A DNA stretch of 64,000 nt from Trichobilharzia regenti (Eukaryota > Platyhelminthes > Trematoda > Strigeidida > Schistosomatidae). The position numbers were made by a program, and so were the translations under genes. How positions within the stretch are numbered: the stretch's first letter is position 1; every line of letters starts with the position of its first letter. Shown one piece after another: positions 55,201 through 64,000 of the stretch. The notes under the pieces are model-generated. The model saw nothing but the letters and a program-made list of their open reading frames with translations, was not told where the DNA came from and made no database searches. The stretch is taken from positions 59,345,112 to 59,409,111 of the forward strand of contig OX235265.1 in assembly GCA_944472135.2 (NCBI GenBank). Direction: 5' to 3'.

Positions 55201-57843
55201 AAATAATCTACTATACTTTTTGTTGACATTTGCTGTATTCTATTTAGTTTTACATTGGAATGTAGTTAGCTGGCGTATGCACTTAAAATCCAGCCAGTGG
55301 GTCTGGGGTTCGTATCCTACTCGCCTTAATTTGGCCTAGGCGATTGGGTTGGATTATCAGTCCACGTCATATTATAAGTTTCATTCATAGGCTGATACTG
55401 AGTAACTGAGTTCTAAGCAACTAACTATGTAAGTATATGCATGTTTTTATCAGCAGTCAGGTATTGTGTAGGCTATTGCATACAGAAGTTCAACTTTCAA
55501 TAAAATGACGCAATAACGTGTGTTTAACGATGTATCGTTCCACTAACCCTGGTCGAAGACTGACTGAATTTTCAGTGTGGAACTGCTCATGAGGCACACG
55601 AAGACAGAAAAAACAAAAAGAAACCATAATGAAAAAAATCTGCGGGTTGAAGAATAACTCCTTGGATAACCAAAAGAATTTGATGCATTTCGAAAATCCT
55701 AGAGTGAATAAATCTCTGCGATTGACAACAACTTCAAAACATTTCACCAGCATTCTCCAGCTATTGGTTCCCAGCATATTAAGGACTCCAACCAGGTAGT
55801 CTACATCCGGTCAATAGTAGAACCTTTCATGGGATATTGCCTATCTGTCTGTAAGGAAAGTGGTATAAAGGCAATTAAACTGTAGAAACTTAATAGTTAC
55901 ATCTTAGTTTCCCGAGTGCCGGACTTCGAGCTATAATTGATGTGTAAGGATTTTTGATACTGTTCATTTACCCAGGCTGAAGGTAGGAGGGAATTCGAAC
56001 TCGAGACCAATCGGTTATGAATCTAGTGCTTAACCCAGTGAACCATGTTTCAACTCATTTTTCCCCGTGTGCATTGCATCGTCTTTCTGTTGCAAGTGTT
56101 AAGCTGCTTACTTATCTGTAAATTGTGATCAATACATATATATCAACATAGGCAGAATGCTTTGAAAGTGTTATTTTCCAACCTGTTGACATTAAGTAAT
56201 GTATCTGATATCAAAGAAATATCGTCAACAATGAAATTTCGTGTTTTTTGAAACAACAGACTGAGCGAAGAAATATATTTCTTTCCAATTAGTCCCGCAT
56301 CATCGGCTCTCTACATCAAAATTTTTTACATTTCAAGTGGTTATTTTAGTTAATAAGTTTTAGGTATAGAGGGAGCGGTAAAATTAAGGGGTTAAAAGTC
56401 ATCAAAACAACTAACTAATAGATGTTAATAACAAGATATCCACGTTTTGAAGAAGGGGTGGAAATTAATTACCGAATTCAAGTTAAGTTGATTCTTAGGC
56501 GTTAGCAACAGGTTATGAAATAATCAAGAAATTTGTAAAATGATGATGACTATAAGAATTGGGATGACTCAGAAGAATTACGTAAAATACAATTAGCTAG
56601 AATTGTAGAATTTAACAAAATTAAAGGATACTTACAAGGGGAGGGAAGAAAACTCGTTATTTCAAAAATTTAATATGTATATATGTCAAAGTCGAGAGTT
56701 CTAGACTAATGAGCTAAAGCTCTACTATCATTAGTATGGGAAAACTTCTAGAGAAATATGAGTTTTCCTAGTCATGCATATCATTTATGCATTTGTTTCA
56801 TTCTAAAGAGCATTCTGTGGTGTGTGTTACTGATAAGATTTATCAGTAGTATATAAAGCGACATTCATTAGTATAAAAACATCAAATAACGGGGAGAAAG
56901 AGATTTGATGTCAGTGAAAGCAAATGATTCAGTGTTACGAGGAGACATGATAGGAACATGAAAAAACACAATGTGTGAAGGCCAGAAGTAGCACAACACG
57001 GAAGATCTGTAAAAATCGTGATTCGAAGTTAAAGTGTACATAATTTCTCTGTATAGAGGTACTAAATTCCAAATAAGCATTCCTTTGCAAAGTTTTCCGT
57101 TACAATTCAGTGGAAGCCTATTAAAGAAGCTCTTTTTACTCTATACATTATCAATCATAATACTGAGTACAGTTCAGCATTCTACTGTTTTGGATTGTTC
57201 TGGTGTGTTGTTGATTGGGTCGAAAAGTTTTGACGGGTATCCAGTATTTTCTTTTATGACATGATTTTTCATCCAATTTCAGATCATGTCATATTGTAAC
57301 AACAGAAGACAAGGGCCAGGCAACAGATCGTTTATTAAGGAATTCAACACATACTTATAGATTTTTGATAGCAGAAATACACAGTCCTCTGATTGCCTAT
57401 TTCTCACAGAAAGTTAACCTTGCATTTCTTTGTGGCTGTTTCGTGAATGTCAGATCATCTATATGTTAACTGAATCCACCTACGCAAAGCCTTTGTTCTC
57501 ATTTTTCTCATGATCAAAATTGGGACATAAACATTGACGTGAATTACTCTCCACCAATCTTGGCTAACAGCCAGCTCTCACCACAATACTACTGTTGTCT
57601 AGTTGCACACGCTATCGATATGTATAATAGCGCTTAAATAATAACTGATGTTATGCTCGAATACTTTAGGGGTTTGACGAGTAAATGTTTAAACATGTCG
57701 GATAACGTTTTGTTTTACTACTTAAGATAGTCTACCTTTAGGATCCTGTTTTGTTTCTCTTGCATTTATTCTAGCAACTCCTTTAGGAAAAAAGAAAAAG
57801 AATTCTTACATGCTAGAAAACAATTCGAATCCCATGTGTGAAG
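49219..57843 (+). CDS. BORA: Aurora borealis (BORA)-like gene, four exons seen, 3' end undefined
   Basis: Exons 49248-49568, 50949-51042, 55139-55183 and 57775-57843 join with matching phases (0, then 1, then 1). Residues 31-33 are NPF and 46-51 FSPGIF, followed by LFPADIDENPILQLKLQEKL. Exon 2 gives DDEIQNTIHSFFKNHLIAPS then PDTF, matching the IEEFF...IVPSPW block of Bora. Bora is a Cdk1/Cyclin A substrate that activates Aurora A toward Plk1 at mitotic entry (established). Ser128-Pro129 corresponds to the key SP site, but the following residue is Asp, not Trp. Exons are tiny and the introns hold retrotransposons. Whether it continues after 57843 is unclear. Confidence 0.82.
49248..49568 (+). 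CDS. BORA: BORA-like exon 1
   Basis: 107 codons from ATG (MENSGLATPVKISPYG) to donor GTATGT. Contains IFNPFHKEFLNRV, VNFSPGIF and DIDENPILQLKLQEK, the conserved N-terminal order of Bora proteins. Several TP/SP sites (T8P, S13P, T23P, S47P) fit a proline-directed kinase substrate. Confidence 0.82.
49977..50640. other. Unclassified insert-like segment in BORA intron 1
   Basis: Less AT-rich than its surroundings, with an antisense open frame 50264-49977 (95 codons, FAVTELANGIRAVRIKSVIH) of unknown type. An AATAAATG signal lies near 50609. It looks like a decayed mobile element but no family was recognised. Confidence 0.4.
50949..51042 (+). CDS. BORA: BORA-like exon 2
   Basis: 94 bp, acceptor TTTTTAG, donor GTAAGT, leaving one base over. 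CDDEIQNTIHSFFKNHLIAP then SPDTFVDSPSK contains the conserved helix and SP site. Confidence 0.85.
51290..54480 (-). mobile_element. Family B non-LTR retrotransposon, nearly full length, broken
   Basis: Minus strand, in BORA intron 2. An endonuclease piece lies near 54004-53813 (VVLTGYFNVQVGKL, ADNGDRLQLF). Then follow RGKAAGPGGMTSEVFKDGG near 53050, NHRGINLTNMVYQVLGSIIM near 52880, and IFLDLKAILDSVHREVLW near 52670. An RT box reads DLEYADHIVLLGED near 52380 (YADH instead of YADD, so the catalytic Asp is lost). The family 3' terminus is near 51430-51290. A fold-back SINE piece is inserted at 53586-53727. Confidence 0.85.
53586..53727. repeat. Fold-back piece of the hammerhead SINE with head-to-tail junction
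   Basis: GTAAGGGTTAGTTAT, the inner 3' flank of the 14.5-kb element, runs through TTTTTACGAGTTGATCACGG directly into TTGATATCAGTTATAGAAC, the other end of the same element. That is a head-to-tail unit junction. The sequence then reverses into TTCTCTAACTGATATCAATC, making an imperfect palindrome. Confidence 0.75.
55139..55183 (+). CDS. BORA: BORA-like exon 3 (45 bp)
   Basis: Acceptor TGTTTTTTAG, donor GTAAAC. In phase 1 it reads SHTSLLPRTSSLLPT. The support is phase agreement and splice signals; the sequence itself is weakly conserved. Confidence 0.6.
55262..55325 (+). repeat. tRNA-like segment
   Basis: GTTAGCTGGCGTATGC (box A-like) and GGGGTTCGTATCC (box B-like) lie at tRNA-like spacing. 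Probably a SINE head in BORA intron 3. Confidence 0.45.
55975..56050 (-). repeat. tRNA-like segment
   Basis: On the minus strand, GTTCACTGGGTTAAGCAC (box A-like) is followed by GAGTTCGAATTCCC (box B-like). Probably a SINE head, of a family different from S1. Confidence 0.5.
56813..57075. repeat. Dispersed repeat R1, copy 2
   Basis: Second copy of the repeat at 1838-2105, same orientation, with small indels. Lies in BORA intron 3. Confidence 0.7.
57775..57843 (+). CDS. BORA: BORA-like exon 4 (69 bp)
   Basis: Acceptor TTTATTCTAG, donor GTGAGT, phase 1 in and out: ATPLGKKKKNSYMLENNSN then PMCE. A possible terminal exon at 58010 (acceptor TTTTCATTAG) would add DPHLWLYSNIYI and stop, but its TA-rich end makes this doubtful. 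Confidence 0.6.
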
Positions 57844-58155
57844 GTGAGTTTCTTCCTATAACAATAATTATAATTATTCAGAGTAGCTTATTCTATACTA
57901 TCATTATGTTTCTTATTGTTGGCAAGTAAACACCATATATAGAAAAAATCCCCATTTAGACACTTAGAAAACATAAAGATTGCGCGAAAAAATATTTACT
58001 TTTCATTAGATCCTCATCTCTGGCTCTACTCTAATATATATATATAGCATTTTTATTACAATACACAACAATATTTACCAATCAAGTGACGATATGTTCT
58101 TTAACAATAATTAGTCTGTGTCAAAATGTCAATATGGTGATAATTAACGAAGAAA

Positions 58156-58158
<3 letters not shown>

Positions 58159-58204
<46 letters not shown>
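58159..58204. repeat. (TA)n microsatellite
   Basis: About 46 bases of pure TA. Confidence 0.95.
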
Positions 58205-58207
<3 letters not shown>

Positions 58208-58719
58208 AAATGGTTACAACAAGTGGATTGCATAATGCATAATTTTGGAAAAATGAACAATTAAGGAATAAGCGTGTGCACAGGATGATAAGGTAACAGA
58301 TTGTTAAAGAAAATAAAACAATTTGAACAGTGATAATTTGTAACTAAAGTTGAAGTGGTCATAAGAATAATATAATTTTTACAAGGATAACAAGTAATTA
58401 AAGATGAAGTAGTCAGAAAAATAATTTGGACAATTATAGTTTTTTTTGAAAAAGAAAAATTTTTGGGGGGTAGTCCGGTTTATACAATCATGTATCGATG
58501 CCCAAGGTAAGGAAAGTGGCTGTACAAATTTCTTTTGAACACACAATTTTGGCTTCTTCAGGTGGATTCCTATTGCTTCAGCTGTATGTAGAAGACGAAC
58601 TCGTAAAGCAAAATTAAGATTAGTAGGAATGCGATAAATAATTTTAAATGCAGTATTAACATCAACCTTATGCTCACTATCTACAAGGTGGGCTAAAATA
58701 GAGCTAGCTACGAATAGAT

Positions 58720-58990
58720 CCTGTTTGTCCCTTACTTAACCATGCTGGATGATGTTCGGAAATACAATGATAAACCTGCCTAATTGTGCGCCCCATGTAG
58801 CTGGCTCCACAGCTGCAGTCAAGCTGGTAGATACACATAGAAGAGGCGAATTTAGGTAGTTTATCCTTATTACTCGAACGTAGAATAGGTGTGGTTGTGA
58901 AGAGACAACGTACCTCTGCTGCATAACAAGCTCTTTTAACTGCATTCTTCAGTCGTTGTGTTATTATTTCGCTGATGTCACCGAGGAACT
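58720..58990 (-). pseudogene. PLE GIY-YIG endonuclease domain, frame-shifted from RT
   Basis: NAVKRACYAAEVRCLFTT, then KDKLPKFASSMCIYQLDCS and CGASYMGRTIRQVYHCISEH. The CxC zinc-type motif, YMG for GIY/YIG, the catalytic Arg region and EH are visible. A frameshift near 59000 separates it from the RT frame. Confidence 0.8.
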
Positions 58991-59053
58991 ACAGTTTTAT
59001 GAACAATGGTTTTTTCGGAACTGTTGCCATAGTGACTGTCCTAGGTGATGAAT

Positions 59054-60436
59054 TCATATTTTTCTCGATGAACTTATCTGAATAACCATTTTTCTAAGTA
59101 ATTCTCTAATAATCTTAGGCTCCTCATTGAAGCAGTCGTCTGAACAGATTAACCTAGCTCTATGAACCAGACACTTTACCAGGTTACGTTTATATTTCAA
59201 AGGTACAAAACTCAAAAAATGAATGTACTGACCTGTTGTAGTAGGTTTCCTGTACACACTCCTTCTTAGTGTGCCATCTTCTTTCCTTGCCATGAAGACG
59301 TCTAGGAATGAGGTACTGTCATTACTTTCTTTCTCTATGGTAAAGTTTATTGCTGAATGGGCATCGTTAAACTTGTCAAGGATGTTCATTGCATCGTCGT
59401 CGTTTTTCATGACCAGAAATGTATCATCCATATATCGAAAGTAGAAATCCAAGTCACTAATTACTCCTTTCAGAGGTTCATTCTCTAACTTAGCGAGGAA
59501 AAAATCAGCTAGGATTAGGCCTAATGGGGAACCTATAGCTACACCATCAATTTGTCTGTAATATTCCTTATTGAATAAGAAATGAACATTCATTGTGCAT
59601 CTTAAAATAAGTTCCTCCAAGGTGGATACGGAAATACCGATGTCTATGTTTCGTGTAGTAATCTCCTCACATATAAAATCCACTGTCTCCATTAACGGTA
59701 CATTGGTGAACAAGGAGGATACATCAAAAGATATCATAAACTTGTCCCTCACATTAAGATCTCTTATTTTTCCAACAAATTCAAAACTGCCATTTACGCT
59801 TTGCTTTACTAACTCATTATGCAGAGGTTTGAGGAGCTTCACTAACCATTTTGCTGTAGCATGATATGGGGAATTACACATGTCTAACACTGGTCGAAGT
59901 GGCAAACCAATTTTGTGCACTTTTGGAAGTCCATATAATCTTGGTGTAATCGTGCCGGTAGGCTTTAGAGATCCATATAAACCTTCTATGATGCTACTTT
60001 GTTGTTTAATTCTTTTTAGTGACTCAATTAGCTATTTCTCCACTTTTTCTGTTGGATCGACGGAAGATGTGATTTTTTGAAATTCTTGATGATCACTGAG
60101 TATTCCATTCATCTTATCTATGTATTCAGTCTTATTCATTATTACTACTCCAGAGCCTTTATTAGGTTTCGAAATTATTATATTCTCATTATTTCGCAGC
60201 TTATCTAGGACTTCCCTGTGTTTCTTGGTCAATAAGCTATTCAGTCTCCGTTTACTATTTATATATTTATAACAACAGTCGACGAGAGTTGATTTAAGAC
60301 TTTCAACTGCCTCAGCTGACGAGGGTGTCAAGCCTTCAGTGTGTGCATAAAAGTTTTCAAACTGGATTTGCATATCAATCTTATTAATTCTAACGTGATT
60401 ATCACAAAACTTAGTGCCTAGGGATAATACTTCCAA
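59054..60436 (-). pseudogene. PLE reverse transcriptase with one in-frame stop
   Basis: 60436-60032 (134 codons, KPNKGSGVVIMNKTEYIDKM) and 59920-59054 (288 codons) lie in the same frame. Only a TAG at 60034-60032 interrupts it. The intervening 37 codons stay open and include TPRLYGLPKVHK, a PLE hallmark. Further motifs are IGLPLRPVLDMCNSPYH, ISFDVSSLFTNVP, DGVAIGSPLG and the catalytic FRYMDDTFLVM. PLE RTs are telomerase-related (family knowledge). One stop plus the later frameshift suggests recent inactivation. Confidence 0.9.
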
Positions 60437-60675
60437 ATCAGTGTCATCAAGAACAACATCAAAAAATTATAAACATACCGACCAGGGTTTGGCGGAAATC
60501 ACATTTCTGGAGTTTTTCTTTCCAGGCTTTGTAATAATTTGGTACGTTTCTTTTCCCTTCTTTTGCCAGAAACCTCATTCACATAATCCAGGAACTGTTT
60601 CTTCAAGTGCTCTGGGAGCTCGTCTACAGCATAGAACCTTTCTGTTACATTCTTTGACCAATCCACAACAGTTGG

Positions 60676-61005
60676 TCTAAGCCACGTAGGAAGGTGTAGA
60701 CTTCCAGGCTGGGGTCCTCGGGACGGTAAAAATCTATGGTTGGAAACAATTGGTGACATGGCTCAAAACCGTTCTCAATGGCTAGTGCAGATGCATCCAC
60801 TCCCTGTGACTTATGATCTTCAATGAAACTGTTTTGTTCTTCGTTATTACTCCTCCTTTGTCTCACACCTCTGCTCACTGTTTCGATTATGCTTTTCTTG
60901 TACTTTCTTCTCTTGCTTCGCGTGCTACACGGAGTGTGACGACTTGAACTTCCGCACATTTGTGCAAAGTTCTATGTCGTAAACAGACAGACAGACATTC
61001 TTTGA
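60676..61005 (+). mobile_element. Family B 3' terminus, third copy
   Basis: GRCRLPGWGPRDGKNLWLE coding remnant, then the 3' UTR and the terminal block CCGCACATTTGTGCAAAGTT with (CAGA)n at 60988-61000. Strongly 5'-truncated. Confidence 0.85.
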
Positions 61006-62940
61006 TAATTCCGTGATACATGATTTGAGTGAGTCGATCTGATTCAATGCGTAACGCTTGAATGTCTTACTATTCGGGCGAACTTTGCTACGTCGTAAAG
61101 ACTTTCAATAATACTTGGGATACTGGTTTCTTTCAATGCATTCGAGAAAGAAGTCCAAAGAAATTCTCGCTCCACTGAGCCGTGTACTGTACTCCAGTCA
61201 GTGTGACACCTTAGTTACTGTAAATACAATAGGGTTTGCATGCCCAAGGCACATTAATTTGTGGTGATTTGGCGTTGTTGCAAGTTGAAAAATGCAAAAA
61301 GTCATTGGCTTTATATGATTGACCCGTATAACCTAACGGTCGTCGGGCTTGGTCACTCATGAAGGCATGTTGTTTGGATCAAATATTGTTGTTTCAGTGG
61401 TTCTCATGGTTGGTATCGATTTGTGATGAAGTCTATCTTAAGATTAATCAAATCCCTACTAACGTGGTAAACTAGCCTATGTGAGTTCTCTGATCCTATT
61501 TTTCGATATTTCTCAAGCATAGCACTCTCATGAATAATCCTCTATCCATGTATTAATAAGGAAACAAAACAAGTAGTTCAACGAAGAGGCTTTTTTCGGC
61601 CAATTCATTTCCTTTAGCTGTACAATTACACTTATTTGCGATTTCTTTCCCACAAAAGTACATGGTAGCAAAAGTGATGAGTTGTCATTGATCATAACTG
61701 CTAATATTAATCACTTCATAAGAAGAGATAAATAAGGGTTATTCAGTGAGATAAATAACTGAATGAATGATTTGTCATCATAATAACTATAGAAAAGAGA
61801 GAAAATTTAATATGACGTAGTAGTTAGAAAAAGTTAAAAAGTGAAACCGATCAATTTGGTGGAAAACAACAGTGTCGTTATTTTGATTGTAGAAATAGTT
61901 GAATTATTATCTTTTGTACTCAAAACTCCAGTTTTTTTGAATTCAAAAGCTTCTGCATATAACTTCATATAACTTTTCAAAAAATAATGATCCATTAAAA
62001 TTATATCAGTCAAATGGTGATGCGTTGGTCAATTTTAACGTGTAAAAGAGGCGAAAATAATGAGGAAAAGTGAAACCAGTTTGTAATATAATGACAATTA
62101 AGAGGAATGGGTGGATAACCTTATATTCTTGATTACGTAAGGAAATCAAGAGATAAAGACGTTAGCTGAGCTAAGATAGTAATAATGATAATATAGCCAT
62201 TATAATAATTAATAGATGGTTGTAATGGTCAACGATTACCTTTAAAACTACCAGAGATGAATTTTCAGTGCATATTAGTAACAGAATAAAGAGATTAACC
62301 CTGTGATTTTCCTAAAACATTTTATAAATGTTAAGCAGTTCTTGTCTTATCAAATTAGTTTCACTTTTGAAGAGTTGTTTTAGGTATAAACAGTTTCACC
62401 AGTCTGATTGTGTATAAACGAGTGCTTCAAGTCTAATGATAACAGAAAATAAAAATCGTTCATCTTCCTCTCCGTTCTATTAATAATAATAACCATGATA
62501 GCTTTATTCTGAGAAGTTCGTTTTAAACACCGTACAGAATGCATCAATTGAAGAAATTTTGTCCCATCCAAAGTATGCTGCATTATTCCGCTAAGTTTTC
62601 TCCCGTTTTCCTAAATATTTCCCAGTAGTTGATTGAAATCTTTTAAAAAATATGCGTGATTCTAGGCTGCAATTTATGAACGTAGTTGGGGTGATTAAAA
62701 CATCACGAAATGCAGTAAATATAATACATTTTGGTAGCCTGATGATTTAAGCAGGCAGCCAGATATTTTTCAAAAATTCAATGGATGCGAAAGGTTTGTA
62801 AATTTGAACATTTCTTTTCTATTGTGTATTCTTTGAAAGTCAATTCAATATACGAAAAATAATCATTTTGATGACTGAATTATTCATCATTTCCGTCGAA
62901 CTTGAACAGAAAACAAGAAAACTTGTTTATATTTATATTT
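61006..62940. other. AT-rich stretch without recognised gene
   Basis: No exon or element recognised, and no further BORA-like exon could be supported. Confidence 0.5.
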
Positions 62941-63115
62941 TGATTACAGCTTGATTCCACACTGTATTTTTAGTACAAGTATGGAATTTTCAGCGTGGAT
63001 ATCGGTAGCCCAAATTTTGCAGGCCGACCATAGATATCAGGTGTGCGTCGGCGAGGGCTCAAACCTCGGACCATGTGCATGGTCGGTGAGAGTCCTAACC
63101 ACTGTGCCACCGATA
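62941..63115 (-). repeat. SINE S1, complete reference copy
   Basis: On the minus strand, GGTGGCACAGTGGTTAGGA starts near 63113 with an exact box A (TGGCACAGTGG). GAGGTTTGAGCCC (box B) lies near 63063. The body has GGTCGGCCTGCAAAATTTGG and GTGTGGAATCAAGCTG and ends in an A/T-rich tail near 62941. The tRNA-derived head is clear. Confidence 0.85.
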
Positions 63116-63524
63116 AAAAATGTGTTAAAGTCTACAATGTTTTATAAAAAACCATCAATTTGTATTGTCTCGTGTACTCCAGTTAGATGATATGTGCAAC
63201 AGTTGGTGATTTTATGCATAAATGTTATGCTTCAATGTGCTGATGGGGTAATAGTGACAAGGCATATATTATAACATCATCCAGTTCAAACCAAACCATT
63301 AGAGATAACTGGAGGCTGCTGATGACATGGCTGAAAATCGTTTGAGATCTTTCAGGTCCATTAAACCTTTACTATTCTCCACGTAATTATTCTTTCCTTC
63401 ATAGATATCCAATTATAAATTGACGATATTACTCAGGTTCTCAGGCTGAAGTAAATCGAGGGGAATTCCAAGCTGGGACCTGTTAGTTTATAGTTGAGTT
63501 GTTAGACGAATAAGCTACATATCT

Positions 63525-64000
63525 CCACTTGTCTGTCTGTCTGTCTGTTTTCGACATAGAACTTTGCACAAATGTGCGGAAGTTCAAGTCGCCACATTCC
63601 GTGTAGCACGCGAAGCAAGAGAAGAAAGTACAAGAAAAGCATAATAGAAACAGTGAGCAGAGGTGTGAGACAAAGGAGTAATAAAGAAGAACAAAACAGT
63701 TTCATTGAAGATCATAAGTCACAGGGAGTGGATGCATCTGCGCCACTGAGAACGATTTTGAGCCATGTCACCAATTGTTTCCAACCATAGATTTTTACCG
63801 TCCCGAGGACCCCAGCCTGGAAGTCTACACCTTCCTACGTGGCTTAGACCAACTGTTGTGGATTTCATTGACTGATGCCAAGTTTTTGTTTGACCGCCGC
63901 TAGCTTTTTTCCAGCCTGACCCTATATCCGCTAACATAGCTCGTCGAGGGAGGCGATGGCTTGGCATACGTAACACATGTCCTAACCATCTCAGTCTTTG
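63525..64000 (-). mobile_element. Family B 3' end, fourth copy, runs off the window
   Basis: Minus-strand frame from 63976 reads [39 protein letters not shown] and TIGDMAQNRSQWRRCIHSL, the most intact family B C-terminus in the window. The shared 3' UTR and terminal CAGA repeat follow at 63530-63550. Confidence 0.88.

Larger units (their letters stand above)
58450..60675 (-). mobile_element. Penelope-like element, nearly complete
   Basis: Minus strand, with an N-terminal region (60660-60032), RT (60031-59054) and a GIY-YIG endonuclease (about 58960-58735) in PLE order. It abuts a family B 3' end at about 60676. No flanking PLE terminal repeats were identified. Confidence 0.88.

Noticed and set aside
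58010..58050. Terminal BORA exon ending in a TA repeat
   Set aside because: Only an acceptor-like TTTTCATTAG supports it. The coding part is 12 codons of mostly repeat.

Overview
The window is AT-rich, intron-rich eukaryotic DNA packed with retrotransposons. The mix points to a trematode, most likely a schistosome (inference): RTE-like non-LTR elements, a Penelope-like element (PLE) with a GIY-YIG tail, BEL/Pao LTR elements, tRNA-derived SINEs with degenerate hammerhead motifs, and host genes split into very small exons. Only two host genes could be recognised. Nothing prokaryotic was seen.

Layout. 1-1.5 kb: 3' part of an RTE-like element (minus) with a SINE inside it. 3.2-3.9 kb: PLE remnant between inverted-repeat arms. 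3.97-12.23 kb: minus-strand exons of a CNOT11-like gene (CCR4-NOT subunit). The 3' exons lie outside the window, and two more phase-compatible exons lie upstream at 16.1 and 17.1 kb. Introns hold tRNA-like SINEs, hammerhead relics and TA repeats. 14.17-14.56 kb: a tRNA/hammerhead retroelement with terminal direct repeats and an 11-bp target-site duplication (TSD). 14.7-16.8 kb: two fragments of a second non-LTR family (family B).

19.9-42.9 kb: a cluster of BEL/Pao-type LTR elements that carry only a gag-like (DUF1759-type) ORF and no visible protease, RT, RNase H or integrase. Six internal regions are present. E1 (+) is complete with TSD GGTAT. E2 (-) has near-matching TSDs. E3 (-) is an old copy with a near-identical young patch. 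E4 (-) is complete with TSD ATGG. E5 and E6 (+) form an LTR-int-LTR-int-LTR array. E1 and E4 retain full-length ORFs (649 and 641 codons). E2, E5 and E6 share one nonsense codon. E1 and E4 sit inside RTE-like (family A) copies. A 190-bp palindrome made of LTR heads lies beside E1.

43.9-47.2 kb: two decayed jockey/CR1-like RT fragments. 49.2-57.8 kb (+): four exons of an aurora borealis (BORA)-like gene with consistent splice phases; its intron 2 holds a nearly full-length but broken family B element (minus) with a fold-back piece of the hammerhead SINE. 58.5-60.7 kb: a PLE (minus) whose RT frame is broken by one stop codon. 60.7-64 kb: family B 3' ends and a SINE.

How the parts relate: the host genes (mRNA deadenylation, mitotic kinase activation) have no evident functional link. 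The gag-only LTR family, the SINEs and the hammerhead element would all need enzymes supplied in trans. By eye the BEL copies are mosaics, in which LTR type, tail repeat number and ORF state are combined in different ways.
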